DNA of 25,294 nt from Clostridiales bacterium UBA7103 (GTDB lineage Bacteria > Bacillota > Clostridia > Oscillospirales > Oscillospiraceae). The first letter of the stretch is position 1, and each line of letters begins with the position of its first letter. A program made the position numbers and the translations under genes. The DNA is taken from contig DKYJ01000046.1 in the NCBI GenBank assembly GCA_002493305.1, positions 16,747-42,040 on the forward strand, read 5' to 3'. Positions 1 through 8,301 of the stretch are shown here, piece after piece. The notes under the pieces were generated by a model, which saw only the letters and a program-made list of their open reading frames with translations, was not told the origin of the DNA and did no database searches.

Positions 1-572
1 AGATGCATTTTCTGCCGGATGTGTTTGTGCCATGTGATGTATGCGGCGGCAAACGCTATAACCGGGAGACACTGGAAGTCAGGTACAAGGGCAAAAGCAT
101 TGCCGATGTGCTGGACATGACAGTGGAGGAGGCCTGCGTTTTTTTCGAGAACCAGCCGCGGATCTTAGGCAAGATACAGACGCTTTTTGATGTGGGCCTC
201 GGCTATGTGCGTCTGGGCCAGTCAAGCACAACACTCTCCGGCGGAGAGGCCCAGCGCGTGAAGCTGGCGACGGAGCTTTCAAAACGCAGCACCGGCAAGA
301 CTGTCTATGTGCTCGATGAGCCAACAACGGGCCTGCACGTCGCTGATGTCCACCGTCTCATAGAGATACTTGACCGCCTTGTAGAGGCGGGGAACACCGT
401 GATAGTTATTGAGCATAACCTTGATGTTATCAAGGTGGCCGACCATATCATCGACCTTGGCCCTGAGGGCGGCGACGAGGGTGGAACTCTTGTGTTTGAG
501 GGTACGCCCGAGGACTGCGCCAAATGCAGTGAAAGCTACACGGGCGCATTTTTGAAGAAACTCTTGAATTAG
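1..572 (+). CDS. uvrA: Excinuclease ABC subunit A, C-terminal part (5' end outside window)
   Basis: UvrA is the damage-recognition ATPase of nucleotide excision repair; it loads UvrB on DNA lesions in the cytoplasm. Only about the last 190 residues are present, against roughly 940 for a full protein. The reading frame is open to the window edge, so the first Met (position 3) is internal. Visible are the end of the second zinc-finger module (CDVCGGKRYNRETLEV), the ABC signature with LSGGEAQRVKLA, the Walker B stretch VYVLDEPTTGLH, and the switch His in IVIEHNLDVI. These place it in the second ATPase domain. The gene stops normally with TAG at 570-572. A stem-loop follows at once and recD2 begins 52 bases later. 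The identity is secure; nothing can be said about its start or promoter. Confidence 0.96.
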   Translation, partial: MHFLPDVFVPCDVCGGKRYNRETLEVRYKGKSIADVLDMTVEEACVFFENQPRILGKIQTLFDVGLGYVRLGQSSTTLSGGEAQRVKLATELSKRSTGKTVYVLDEPTTGLHVADVHRLIEILDRLVEAGNTVIVIEHNLDVIKVADHIIDLGPEGGDEGGTLVFEGTPEDCAKCSESYTGAFLKKLLN

Positions 573-606
573 GCAGACGTGGGACAAACCCGCGCCGCAC
601 GTCTGC
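573..606 (+). other. Stem-loop between uvrA and recD2
   Basis: Perfect 9-bp inverted repeat: GCAGACGTG (573-581) and CACGTCTGC (598-606), loop of 16 bases. It begins one base after the uvrA stop and ends 8 bases before the recD2 Shine-Dalgarno (GGAG, 615-618). No T-tract follows, so a classic rho-independent terminator is unlikely. An mRNA processing or stabilising hairpin, or an attenuator, is more plausible. Confidence 0.6.
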
Positions 607-624
607 ACAGGAACGGAGAATTCC

Positions 625-2844
625 ATGGATAGGGAAAACAGGCTTATCGAGCTGTCCGGGACAGTTGACTCGGTAATTTACAAAAACGAAGAAAACGGCT
701 ATACCGTGCTGCGCATGACTGACGAAAACGGCGAGAGCGTCACGGCGGTGGGCTGCTTTCCCTACGCCGCGGCGGGGGAATCCATGATCCTCAGCGGCGA
801 CTGGATGACCCACAGTGTCCACGGGCGGCAGTTCAAGGCCGAGTTTGCCCAGAGAATGATGCCCTCCGGAGCCAGAGCAATTTACAGCTATCTTGCCGGG
901 GGCGCGGTGAAGGGCATAGGCCCCGCCACTGCCTCAATGATAATTGATCGCTTCGGTGACAATGCACTTGATGTGCTGGAAAACTCCCCGGAGAAGCTTG
1001 CGCAGCTGCGGGGTATAAGCATGGCAAAGGCGGAGCAGATCAGCAGGGATTTCCGCCGACAGACGGGTCTGCGTCGGCTGATGGAGTTTATCTGCTCCTT
1101 CGGCCTGAGACCGATACTGGCCATGCGGCTTTATAAATTTTACGGGGACAGCGCACTGAGCATGGTGCAGGATAACCCGTACATAATCTCTGCCGAGCAT
1201 ATCGGCGGCAGCTTTGCAGAGGCGGACGCGCTGGCCCTTGAGATGGGTATGGACGGCTTTTCAATGAACAGAATAAAGGCCGCTCTGCTTTTTGAGCTGC
1301 GCCATAATACAGGTAACGGACACTGCTTTATACCCAGAGAAAAGCTCTCCGCTGCCACGGCCCAGCTTATCGGCGTCTCCGAGGAGGACGCTGATCGCGG
1401 GATTGAGGAGCTGATAGACTCCGCCCAGCTTAAATTTGAAGTTGTGTCCGGCACCAACGCCTGCTACCTGCCGGAGCTTTATGAGGCCGAGACTGACTGC
1501 GCCCGCCGTCTTGCCGCCATGTGTATGGACAAACGGGAGGAAAAGGCGGACATTGTGGGCATTGTCGGCAGACTTCAGCAGCGGCAGGGGATAAAATATA
1601 CCGAATTGCAGCTTAAAACTTTAGAGCTGGCTCTGAAAAACCGGGTGGTCATTCTGACCGGCGGCCCGGGCACGGGCAAAACAACCTCCCTGAGGGCAAT
1701 TCTTGCGCTGTTTGACGCGCTGGGTTATAAGACCCTGCTCACCGCGCCCACCGGCAGAGCCGCGAAGCGCATGGCTGAGCTTACCGGCGCGGAGGCACAG
1801 ACCGTCCACCGGCTGCTGGGCGCGAAATTTGACGACGACGGGGAAAAGGTCGTTTTCACAAAAAACGAGCGGGACAGGCTCTCCTGCGACGCTGTTATTC
1901 TTGATGAGGCTTCCATGGTGGATATCCTGCTTATGGACGCAATGATGCGTGCGCTGCCGCCGGACGCGAGACTAATCATGGTTGGGGACGCGGATCAGCT
2001 GCCGCCGGTCGGGCCGGGCAACGTGTTCTCCGCCATGATACGCAGCGGCGTTGTGCCGGCTGTGCGCCTGAAGGAAATTTTCCGGCAGAATGATGGCAGC
2101 CGTATAGTCCGCAACGCCCATATGATAAATCGGGGAGAACATCCAAATCTATCGGAAAATGCCGGAGACTTTTTCCGGCTGAAGCGTCTGCAGGCGGCGG
2201 GCGCCATAGAGACTGTGGCAGAGCTCTGCACAACGCGCCTGCCCCAAAAGATGAATATTCCCTCCGAGGACATACAGGTGCTCTCGCCTACGAGAAAAGG
2301 AGAGCTTGGCACGGTGTCCCTCAACAGACATTTGCAGCAGGCTTTAAACCCGCCCAAAGAGGGCAAAAGGGAGAAGCTCTTCGGCAAGAGCGTTTTCCGT
2401 GAGGGCGACAGGGTCATGCAAATTCGCAATAATTATGACATTATCTGGGCCAGCGCCGACGGAAAGCTCAGCGGCGCGGGAATTTATAACGGCGATATTG
2501 GAAAAATAATCGCGGTAGATCTGGACAACGAGATTTTAAAAGTGGACTTTGACGGGCGCATAGCAAGCTACGGCTTTGACGGTCTGATGGAGCTTGAGCA
2601 TGCCTGGGCAATGACAGTGCATAAATCCCAGGGCAGCGAGTACAGGGCGGTTGTTTTGACCCTCGGTGCCAGCGCTCAGGCGCTTTTAACAAGGGGTGTG
2701 CTGTACACGGCTGTTACGAGGGCGAAGGAGCTTTTGATCATGGTAGGCGATGAGCAGACTGCTTATCGCATGATAGATAACTTCCGCCAGTCCCGGCGGT
2801 ATTCCGCCCTGCGCGTGCGCCTTATGGAGCTGTGCGGCGTATGA
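625..2844 (+). CDS. recD2: RecD2-type superfamily 1B DNA helicase
   Basis: This is a 5'-3' DNA helicase of the RecD2/YrrC family, which acts without RecBC and is linked to recombination and replication-fork repair. The 739 residues match the family. An N-terminal OB-like region (about 5-75) is followed by helix-hairpin-helix repeats (about 90-200). The SF1 motifs follow: Walker A GGPGTGKTT near residue 346, Walker B DEASMVD at about 427, motif III VGDADQLPPVGPGN, then HKSQGSEY near 665 and AVTRAKELLIMVGD at the C-terminus. The ATG has a GGAG ribosome binding site 6 bases upstream. The stop overlaps the next gene, comF, as ATGA, so the two are probably translationally coupled. No key motif is missing. 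Confidence 0.95.
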   Translation: MDRENRLIELSGTVDSVIYKNEENGYTVLRMTDENGESVTAVGCFPYAAAGESMILSGDWMTHSVHGRQFKAEFAQRMMPSGARAIYSYLAGGAVKGIGPATASMIIDRFGDNALDVLENSPEKLAQLRGISMAKAEQISRDFRRQTGLRRLMEFICSFGLRPILAMRLYKFYGDSALSMVQDNPYIISAEHIGGSFAEADALALEMGMDGFSMNRIKAALLFELRHNTGNGHCFIPREKLSAATAQLIGVSEEDADRGIEELIDSAQLKFEVVSGTNACYLPELYEAETDCARRLAAMCMDKREEKADIVGIVGRLQQRQGIKYTELQLKTLELALKNRVVILTGGPGTGKTTSLRAILALFDALGYKTLLTAPTGRAAKRMAELTGAEAQTVHRLLGAKFDDDGEKVVFTKNERDRLSCDAVILDEASMVDILLMDAMMRALPPDARLIMVGDADQLPPVGPGNVFSAMIRSGVVPAVRLKEIFRQNDGSRIVRNAHMINRGEHPNLSENAGDFFRLKRLQAAGAIETVAELCTTRLPQKMNIPSEDIQVLSPTRKGELGTVSLNRHLQQALNPPKEGKREKLFGKSVFREGDRVMQIRNNYDIIWASADGKLSGAGIYNGDIGKIIAVDLDNEILKVDFDGRIASYGFDGLMELEHAWAMTVHKSQGSEYRAVVLTLGASAQALLTRGVLYTAVTRAKELLIMVGDEQTAYRMIDNFRQSRRYSALRVRLMELCGV

Positions 2845-3491
2845 GCTTTGCTGATAGACTTCTTGACCTTGTGTACCCGCCCCGCTGTGCCTTTTGCCGC
2901 AGGCTTTTGTGGAAGGACGCGCTTGCCTGCCCGGAATGTATAAAGTCTTTGCCGTATACCGGCGCCGCCGCGAGGGGCATAAAAATAGCGCACATTGCCG
3001 ACTGCGTGTCACCGCTTTATTATGAGGGTGACGTTCGCGCCTCGCTTTTGAGATATAAATTTCACTCGTTAACAGCTTATTCAAAGGTTTATAGTAAAAT
3101 AATTGTAAAATGTATTGACGAATGTGGAATTTCCTGCGATATTATCACATGGGTGCCTTTGTCCGCAAGGAGACTGCGCAAAAGAGGCTATGATCAGGCA
3201 CGGCTGCTTGCTGAGGAAATTGCGCGGGAAAAGAACATCCCCTGTGTCCGGCTGCTGAAAAAGACGGTGAACAATCCCGCCCAGTCCGGAACAGGCAGCC
3301 CCGAAAAGCGCAGAGCCAATGTGGCCGGGGTGTACGCCTACGCGGGAGAAGAGCCCCTTGAGGGAAAGTCCGTGCTGCTCGTTGATGATATAGTCACCAC
3401 CGGAGCGACCCTCGGCGAGTGTGCCCGGGTATTGAAGGCTGCGGGCGCGGGGTCGGTTTACGCGGCCACCCTTGCAAGAACGAGAGAATAG
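2841..3491 (+). CDS. comF: ComF family phosphoribosyltransferase-like protein
   Basis: ComF/GntX family protein, about 216 residues. The N-terminus carries a four-cysteine zinc module (CAFC at about 16-19 and CPEC about 14 residues later). The C-terminus has a type I phosphoribosyltransferase PRPP loop, VLLVDDIVTTGATL, near residues 177-190. In transformable bacteria ComF helps single-stranded DNA uptake or processing, but the family is widespread in species not known to be competent, so the role here is open. I chose the ATG at 2841 because GGAG (2826-2829) lies 11 bases upstream and the start overlaps the recD2 stop. A GTG three codons earlier (2832) would sit too close to that site. Coupling to recD2 fits a DNA-repair or uptake context, which is inference. 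Confidence 0.88.
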   Translation: MSFADRLLDLVYPPRCAFCRRLLWKDALACPECIKSLPYTGAAARGIKIAHIADCVSPLYYEGDVRASLLRYKFHSLTAYSKVYSKIIVKCIDECGISCDIITWVPLSARRLRKRGYDQARLLAEEIAREKNIPCVRLLKKTVNNPAQSGTGSPEKRRANVAGVYAYAGEEPLEGKSVLLVDDIVTTGATLGECARVLKAAGAGSVYAATLARTRE

Positions 3492-3526
3492 ATAAAGTTG
3501 TGATATAGATATTGAGGTGAAGCCGA

Positions 3527-4555
3527 ATGGTCATTTTTGAAAAAGATATTGCAGTTGACATGGGAACAGCTTCTACCATGCTCTTTGAGCAGGGGAAAGG
3601 CATAGTCTCCAGAGAGCCCACCGTTGTGGCGGTCAACAAGTTCAACGGCAAAATATTAAAAGTCGGGCAGGAGGCCCAGCGTATGCTCGGGCGCACCCCG
3701 GCGGACACGGTAGCGATACATCCCGTGTGCGACGGCGTTATATCCGACTATGATATCGCGGCGCAGATGCTGCGGGAGCTTGTTTCAAGAGTGACCTCCG
3801 CAAGTCTCTTCAAGCCCAGGATACTCTGCTGCGTACCCAGCAGTATTTCCGGCGTTGAGGAGCGCGCCATGATAGACGCTGCCATTGAGGCCGGCGGCAG
3901 GAAGGTCTACCTTTTTGAAACCGCAGTCGCCACGGCTCTCGGCGCGGGAATAGACATCTCAAAGCCCGACGGGCATCTTGTGGTCGATATCGGCGGCGGT
4001 ACAACGGATATAGCCATCGTCTCCGCCGGCGGCGTTGTGGAGTGCGAGTCCATCAACGCGGCGGGCGCGGCCTTTGACGAGTCCATCGTAAAGTTTATCC
4101 GCCGTAAGCACAATATGCTTATCGGTCTCGGCGCGGCTGAAGAGCTCAAACGCAGCATTGGCGGCGTTATACAGCGCCCTGATGTCGGCCTTGAGGAGGT
4201 AAAGGGCCGCAGCCTTACAAACGGCTTTCCCAAGGTCGTGAGCATCAGCGCGGCGGAGCTTATCGAAGCTTTTGTTGAGCCGATGAACCGTATCCTCGAG
4301 GGTATACACACCGTGCTCGAGCGCACGCCGCCCCAGCTGGTGGGTGATCTTGCCCAGAACGGCATCATCATGTCCGGCGGCGGGAGCCTTCTCTACGGCA
4401 TCGACAGGCTGGTCGAGCGCAGCACCGGCATACGCACCACCGTTGTGGATGACGCGATATCCTGCGCAGCCTACGGTGCGGGTAAAATGCTCAAGCATCT
4501 TGACGATATGCAGGACGGTATGATGAATTTCCACCGCCGCAGACAGTTGAAGTAA
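3527..4555 (+). CDS. mreB: MreB/Mbl-family actin-like cell shape protein
   Basis: Bacterial actin homologue of 342 residues that would polymerise under the membrane and guide lateral wall synthesis. Family ATP-binding elements are visible: the first phosphate loop DMGTAST (residues 11-17, in place of the more usual DLGTANT), the second phosphate loop VVDIGGGTTDIA (about 151-162) and MSGGGSLLYGID near 282. The start has GAGGTG 7 bases upstream. The C-terminal tail is polar and Arg-rich (HRRRQLK). Neither mreC nor mreD follows, unlike the classical mreBCD cluster, so this may be a second paralogue such as Mbl or MreBH; I cannot tell which from one sequence. It lies 35 bases after comF and 19 before ispD, with no terminator in either gap. 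Confidence 0.9.
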   Translation: MVIFEKDIAVDMGTASTMLFEQGKGIVSREPTVVAVNKFNGKILKVGQEAQRMLGRTPADTVAIHPVCDGVISDYDIAAQMLRELVSRVTSASLFKPRILCCVPSSISGVEERAMIDAAIEAGGRKVYLFETAVATALGAGIDISKPDGHLVVDIGGGTTDIAIVSAGGVVECESINAAGAAFDESIVKFIRRKHNMLIGLGAAEELKRSIGGVIQRPDVGLEEVKGRSLTNGFPKVVSISAAELIEAFVEPMNRILEGIHTVLERTPPQLVGDLAQNGIIMSGGGSLLYGIDRLVERSTGIRTTVVDDAISCAAYGAGKMLKHLDDMQDGMMNFHRRRQLK

Positions 4556-4574
4556 AAAACCGGGAGTTGTTTTT

Positions 4575-5318
4575 ATGGACACTTTTAAGGTTCAGAAAAC
4601 CCTGACAAAGTTCAAAAAGAAAAATACGGACGAGCCGCCCCGCTGCTCGGCTGTCATCGTGGCGGCGGGCAGCTCCAGCCGCATGGGGTATGATAAGATA
4701 ATGGGCGCCCTGGGCGGTATCCCCGTGCTTGTCAGGACTCTGCGGGCATTTGAGGAGTCTGATTATGTGGACGAGATAGTTCTTGTCACGAGACTTGAAA
4801 TGCTCGAGCATGCCGCCATGCTCTGCGATAAGTACAGCATCAGCAAAATATCCAAGGTCATATGCGGCGGCAAAACCAGAACCGAATCCGCCCTTGCCGG
4901 TGTTTCCGAGGTGCGCAAGGGGGCAAAGCTTATCGCCATTCATGACGGGGCCCGGCCATTGGTAAGTCAGCAGCTGATAAAAAGGGTCGTATACGCGGCG
5001 AGGGATAATTACTCGGCCGTGCCCGCTATAAAATGCACCGACACACTGAAGGCTGTGGACGGTGACGGAAACGTGCGCGGCTCCGTGAACAGAGATAGCT
5101 TTGTGAGGATACAGACCCCACAGGTGTTTGAAGCCTCTTTAATAAAGGGCGCGCTTACCAGGGCCGTGAAGGACGGCGTTACACTGACGGATGACTGCTC
5201 TGCCATGGATATCATGGGTATAAAAACAGTCACAGTGGCGGGCGAGGAGAGCAATATAAAGCTCACAACGCCTATTGATATGGCCTTTGCCGAGGCGATA
5301 CTCAGAGGCAAGTCATGA
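4575..5318 (+). CDS. ispD: 2-C-methyl-D-erythritol 4-phosphate cytidylyltransferase
   Basis: IspD transfers CMP from CTP to methylerythritol 4-phosphate, the third step of the non-mevalonate isoprenoid pathway. The nucleotide-binding N-motif AAGSSSRMG is at about residues 31-39, followed by a Lys (DK). Further family signatures are IHDGARPLV and RIQTPQVFE, and the C-terminal TDDCSAMD. Length 247 residues, slightly long because of about 24 polar, Lys-rich residues before the core strand CSAVIVAAG. No other Met lies in that extension and GGGAG sits 8 bases upstream of the ATG, so I keep this start. The stop overlaps the ispF start (ATGA, 5315-5318), and the pairing of these two non-adjacent pathway steps is common in bacteria. 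Confidence 0.96.
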   Translation: MDTFKVQKTLTKFKKKNTDEPPRCSAVIVAAGSSSRMGYDKIMGALGGIPVLVRTLRAFEESDYVDEIVLVTRLEMLEHAAMLCDKYSISKISKVICGGKTRTESALAGVSEVRKGAKLIAIHDGARPLVSQQLIKRVVYAARDNYSAVPAIKCTDTLKAVDGDGNVRGSVNRDSFVRIQTPQVFEASLIKGALTRAVKDGVTLTDDCSAMDIMGIKTVTVAGEESNIKLTTPIDMAFAEAILRGKS

Positions 5319-5803
5319 GGATAGGCCACGGATATGACGTGCACAGACTTGTGCCGGAACGAAAGCTCATACTCGGCGGGGTCGAGGTGCCCTATGAGCT
5401 GGGGCTGCTCGGGCATTCGGACGCCGACGTGCTGACCCATGCGCTGATGGACGCGCTTTTGGGAGCGGCGGCACTGGGCGATATAGGAGGGCATTTCCCG
5501 GACAATGACGATAGATACAAGGGCGCAGACAGCATAGCCCTTTTGAGAGAGGTTATTACCATCATTGGCGGAGCGGGCTATCGGGTGGAAAATGTTGATT
5601 GCACGATCCTTGCCCAGAGGCCGAAGTTAGCGCCCTTTATCCCGGCAATGAGGGAGCGCCTTGCACAGGCGATAGGTACCGATGTGTCGGCGGTGAGCGT
5701 AAAGGCGACGACAGAGGAGGGCCTTGGCTTTACCGGCGAAGGGCTTGGTATCGCCGCACATGCAGTCGCACTCATCGAAAAGATGCCAAAAAAAGAAAAA
5801 TAA
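5315..5803 (+). CDS. ispF: 2-C-methyl-D-erythritol 2,4-cyclodiphosphate synthase
   Basis: IspF cyclises CDP-methylerythritol phosphate to the 2,4-cyclodiphosphate and releases CMP. The 162-residue length is typical of the homotrimeric enzyme. The metal ligands are seen in GYDVHRL (Asp8 and His10) and in the helix after GHSDADVLTHAL, where a second His follows. The CMP-site region ATTEEGLGFTGEGLGI is near the C-terminus. The start codon overlaps the ispD stop, so translation is probably coupled. The tail MPKKEK is basic. A terminator hairpin follows about 60 bases after the stop, making ispF the likely last gene of the unit. Confidence 0.97.
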   Translation: MRIGHGYDVHRLVPERKLILGGVEVPYELGLLGHSDADVLTHALMDALLGAAALGDIGGHFPDNDDRYKGADSIALLREVITIIGGAGYRVENVDCTILAQRPKLAPFIPAMRERLAQAIGTDVSAVSVKATTEEGLGFTGEGLGIAAHAVALIEKMPKKEK

Positions 5804-5861
5804 CAAGTCTCGCGGCGGCGCATAAGATGTTATGTATCTGTGCGCTATGGCGGATATATCA

Positions 5862-5890
5862 CGCAGGGCATAGGCGCCCTGCGTTTTTTT
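5862..5890 (+). terminator. Rho-independent terminator after ispF
   Basis: 8-bp stem CGCAGGGC (5862-5869) and GCCCTGCG (5876-5883), 6-base loop ATAGGC, followed directly by seven T (5884-5890). A textbook intrinsic terminator for the upstream run ending in ispD-ispF. Confidence 0.93.
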
Positions 5891-5906
5891 ATATTTATGA
5901 CAAATT

Positions 5907-5922
5907 GCCGCTTAACTGCGGC
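5907..5922 (+). other. Short stem-loop before the DUF3343 gene
   Basis: 5-bp stem GCCGC (5907-5911) and GCGGC (5918-5922) with loop TTAACT. It ends 4 bases before the AGGAG ribosome binding site (5927-5931) of the next gene. No T-tract. I see no convincing -35/-10 promoter between the terminator and this gene. Confidence 0.4.
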
Positions 5923-5937
5923 TGATAGGAGCGAGAT

Positions 5938-6189
5938 ATGACTCAATATCTGATAATGTGCCGTTCGCTGACCGCCGCCCAGAAATCCGCAAGGCTTTTG
6001 GAGCGCTCGGGAATAACGGCAGTTGTGATAAAAGCGCCCCAGCACCTTACTGGCAGCGGCTGCGGATACTCTGTGGCGCTGCATTCAAAGCTCAAGGAGG
6101 CGGCGGCCCTGCTGAAAAAATACCAGATGCTCAACGGGAAAATTTATGAGAGCGTGGACGGCGGAGAATATACGGAGGTGCGGTTTTGA
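5938..6189 (+). CDS. DUF3343 small protein (putative Se/S carrier-like)
   Basis: An 83-residue protein matching the DUF3343 family, described in Pfam as putative Se/S carrier-like. It has a short alpha/beta fold with a single conserved Cys in GSGCGYSVAL (Cys42), preceded by the family's Pro in APQHL. A second Cys lies at position 8 (IMCRS). It probably handles persulfide or selenide from the next gene product; this is inferred from the family name and from the gene pairing. AGGAG sits 6 bases before the ATG. Its stop overlaps the TTG start of the desulfurase gene (TTGA, 6186-6189), and that gene's ribosome binding site lies inside this coding sequence, so the two are tightly coupled. Confidence 0.82.
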   Translation: MTQYLIMCRSLTAAQKSARLLERSGITAVVIKAPQHLTGSGCGYSVALHSKLKEAAALLKKYQMLNGKIYESVDGGEYTEVRF

Positions 6190-7298
6190 TATATCTTGAT
6201 AACGGCGCGACTACGCTTATAAAACCTGCGTCCGTGGGGCGTGCGGTAACTCAGGCTATGCGCAGCATGGCAAGTCCCGGGCGGGGCGGGCACCCGCCCG
6301 CCATGCTGGCGGCGGAGACGGTTTATTCCTGTCGAGAAGCGGCGGCAGAGCTTTTCAATGTGCTGGAGCCGGAGCAGGTGGTCTTTACCATGAATGCGAC
6401 ACATGCGCTGAATATTGCCGTTAATTCCCTTGCCAAACCCGGTAATAGAGTGGTGGTCTCCGGATTTGAGCATAACTCCGTGACCCGTCCCCTGACGGCG
6501 AAGGGGGCGGAACTTGCGATTGCCGGCACGAAGCTTTTTGATACGGAGGATACGCTTGAGGACTTTGAAAGAAAGCTAAAGGGTGCGCAACTGTGCGTGT
6601 GCACCCATGTGTCAAATGTCTTTGGGTATGTACTGCCCATATATGAAATAGCCGGGCTGTGCAGACTCTATGGCGTGCCTCTTATTGTGGACGCCTCCCA
6701 GTCAGCAGGTGTGCTCGATGTGGATATGCAGAAGCTTGACGCGGAGTTTATCGCCATGCCAGGCCATAAATCCCTTTTCGGGCCCCAGGGCACGGGAATA
6801 CTCCTCTGCAAAAATATGGGAAAGCCATATATGTTCGGCGGCTCCGGCTCTGACAGTGTTCCCCAGCATATGCCGGAATATCTGCCTGATGGCCTTGAAG
6901 CCGGCACCCACAATGTAAGCGGCATTGCGGGGCTTTTGGCTGGGATCAGGTATGTAAAAGCTACGGGGACTGAAAATATTTTGCACCATGAGCAGCGTTT
7001 GCTCAAAGCTATGGTAAACGGTCTCAATGGCAGTCAGGCAGAGCTTTTCACCGGACATGGGCAGAGCGGCGTCCTGTCTCTGCGCGTAAAAGGCATGGAC
7101 TGTGAGCAGGTGGCGGGAGCGCTCGCCAGACGGGGGATCTGCGTGCGCTCAGGTATGCACTGCGCGCCCACCGCCCACCGCAGTGCAGGCACACTGGATA
7201 CCGGCACCGTGCGATTCAGCTTCTCACCGTTCAATGATCAGCGGCAGATCAAAACGGCCTGCTCTGCCCTTCGTGAGATAATCGCAAAAGGAGAATAG
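6186..7298 (+). CDS. Cysteine desulfurase family protein (class V aminotransferase fold)
   Basis: PLP enzyme of the SufS/NifS-like group that would take sulfur (or selenium) from cysteine or selenocysteine as an enzyme-bound persulfide. Length 370 residues. The PLP lysine is Lys195 in GHKSLFGPQGTG. The cofactor Asp lies in LIVDASQSAG, and the active-site Cys is Cys326 in RSGMHCAP, so all catalytic parts are present. It resembles the variant subgroup catalogued as TIGR01977 rather than classical IscS or SufS, so I give no symbol. I use the TTG start at 6186: GGAGGTG (6174-6180) is 5 bases upstream and the protein then begins MIYLDNGATT, as homologues do. No SufU, IscU or sulfur-transfer gene is nearby except DUF3343. 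No strong terminator follows. Confidence 0.9.
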   Translation: MIYLDNGATTLIKPASVGRAVTQAMRSMASPGRGGHPPAMLAAETVYSCREAAAELFNVLEPEQVVFTMNATHALNIAVNSLAKPGNRVVVSGFEHNSVTRPLTAKGAELAIAGTKLFDTEDTLEDFERKLKGAQLCVCTHVSNVFGYVLPIYEIAGLCRLYGVPLIVDASQSAGVLDVDMQKLDAEFIAMPGHKSLFGPQGTGILLCKNMGKPYMFGGSGSDSVPQHMPEYLPDGLEAGTHNVSGIAGLLAGIRYVKATGTENILHHEQRLLKAMVNGLNGSQAELFTGHGQSGVLSLRVKGMDCEQVAGALARRGICVRSGMHCAPTAHRSAGTLDTGTVRFSFSPFNDQRQIKTACSALREIIAKGE

Positions 7299-7334
7299 TT
7301 TAAAAGATTTTAACATTATGATCACCGCTAAATG

Positions 7335-7363
7335 TTGCCAATTGGAAGAAAATGCTGTATAAT
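7335..7363 (+). promoter_or_regulatory. Vegetative (sigma-A type) promoter for cdaA
   Basis: -35 TTGCCA (7335-7340), 17-base spacer, perfect -10 TATAAT (7358-7363). It lies 62 bases before the cdaA ATG and is the likely entry point for the long gene run that follows. Confidence 0.85.
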
Positions 7364-7425
7364 ATGCTGATAAGATTATGCGGTGAGCCGGGCCGCGCTT
7401 TTGAAGATTTTGAACGGAGTATTTT

Positions 7426-8301
7426 ATGGAAGTTATCAGCGACGCGATCAGACGCGTTACAACTATGGGCGTTGCGGATGTCATTGACATTCTCATCGTT
7501 GCTTACCTAATATATAAGGCAATTTGGTTTGTACGCAGAACCAATTCCTATAACCTTGCGAAGGGACTCATACTCATCCTTTTGGTGCTGGGCTTATCTG
7601 AGTTCCTGCATTTGACAATGATAAACTTTGTCCTGCGCAAGGCGGTGGAATTGGGCCTGATCGCGCTGCTGATCCTCTTTCAGCCGGAACTGCGACGGAT
7701 CCTTGAGCGTATGGGCAGCAGCGTCAGCACTAACCGCAGGGCAGAGAGCCCCGTTATCCAGACGGCCATCGCCCAGACGGTTCTTGCCTGCTCGGATATG
7801 TCCGAGTCAAGAACCGGCGCGCTGCTGATTTTTGAGCGGAATGTGAAGCTCGGCAGCATCATGAGCACGGGAACGATCATAAACGCCGATGTGACAGCGG
7901 AGCTTATCAAAAACCTCTTTTACAACAAAGCTCCCCTGCATGACGGGGCAGTCATTATCCGAGGCGGCCGGGTGGCGGCTGCGGGCTGCGTCCTGCCATT
8001 GACGCAGAGCAAGAACCTGAGCAAGGATCTGGGCATGCGCCACAGGGCCGGCATCGGCCTGAGCGAGCAGTCGGACGCGGTGGTCGTCATCGTCTCCGAG
8101 GAGACGGGAGCTATCTCCGTCGCTATCGACGGTATGCTAAAGCGCCATCTTTCGGCGCAGATGCTGGACAGGCTGCTGCACAGCGAGCTTGTTTCGGACG
8201 AGGAAGATGCGGAAAGCAAGAACGGTTTTACGGCGATGTTACGTAAGCTGTTCAGGGTGAAGCCAAATGAAGAAAAGAAATCTGATGAAAGCAATATATA
8301 A
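7426..8301 (+). CDS. cdaA: Diadenylate cyclase CdaA (membrane c-di-AMP synthase)
   Basis: CdaA makes cyclic di-AMP from two ATP. This messenger controls potassium and osmolyte balance and is usually essential in Firmicutes. Three hydrophobic helices lie at about residues 20-38, 46-63 and 72-86. The DisA-type cyclase domain has the diagnostic DGA (in LHDGAVIIRGG, near 172) and RHR (GMRHRAGIGLSE, near 205) motifs. Length 291 residues, slightly above the B. subtilis protein. GGAG lies 6 bases before the ATG, downstream of the promoter at 7335-7363. The C-terminus overlaps the start of the cdaR-like gene by 35 bases, so the two are coupled. The usual third partner, glmM, is not next to them here. 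Confidence 0.96.
   Translation: MEVISDAIRRVTTMGVADVIDILIVAYLIYKAIWFVRRTNSYNLAKGLILILLVLGLSEFLHLTMINFVLRKAVELGLIALLILFQPELRRILERMGSSVSTNRRAESPVIQTAIAQTVLACSDMSESRTGALLIFERNVKLGSIMSTGTIINADVTAELIKNLFYNKAPLHDGAVIIRGGRVAAAGCVLPLTQSKNLSKDLGMRHRAGIGLSEQSDAVVVIVSEETGAISVAIDGMLKRHLSAQMLDRLLHSELVSDEEDAESKNGFTAMLRKLFRVKPNEEKKSDESNI

Noticed and set aside
2832..2840. GTG at 2832 as the comF start
   Set aside because: It sits only 2 bases after the GGAG site; ATG 2841 has better spacing and the ATGA overlap with recD2.
5804..5937. A promoter for DUF3343 and the desulfurase in the gap after ispF
   Set aside because: No pair of -35 and -10 elements at 16-18 bases fits after the terminator; a promoter of another type or read-through cannot be excluded.
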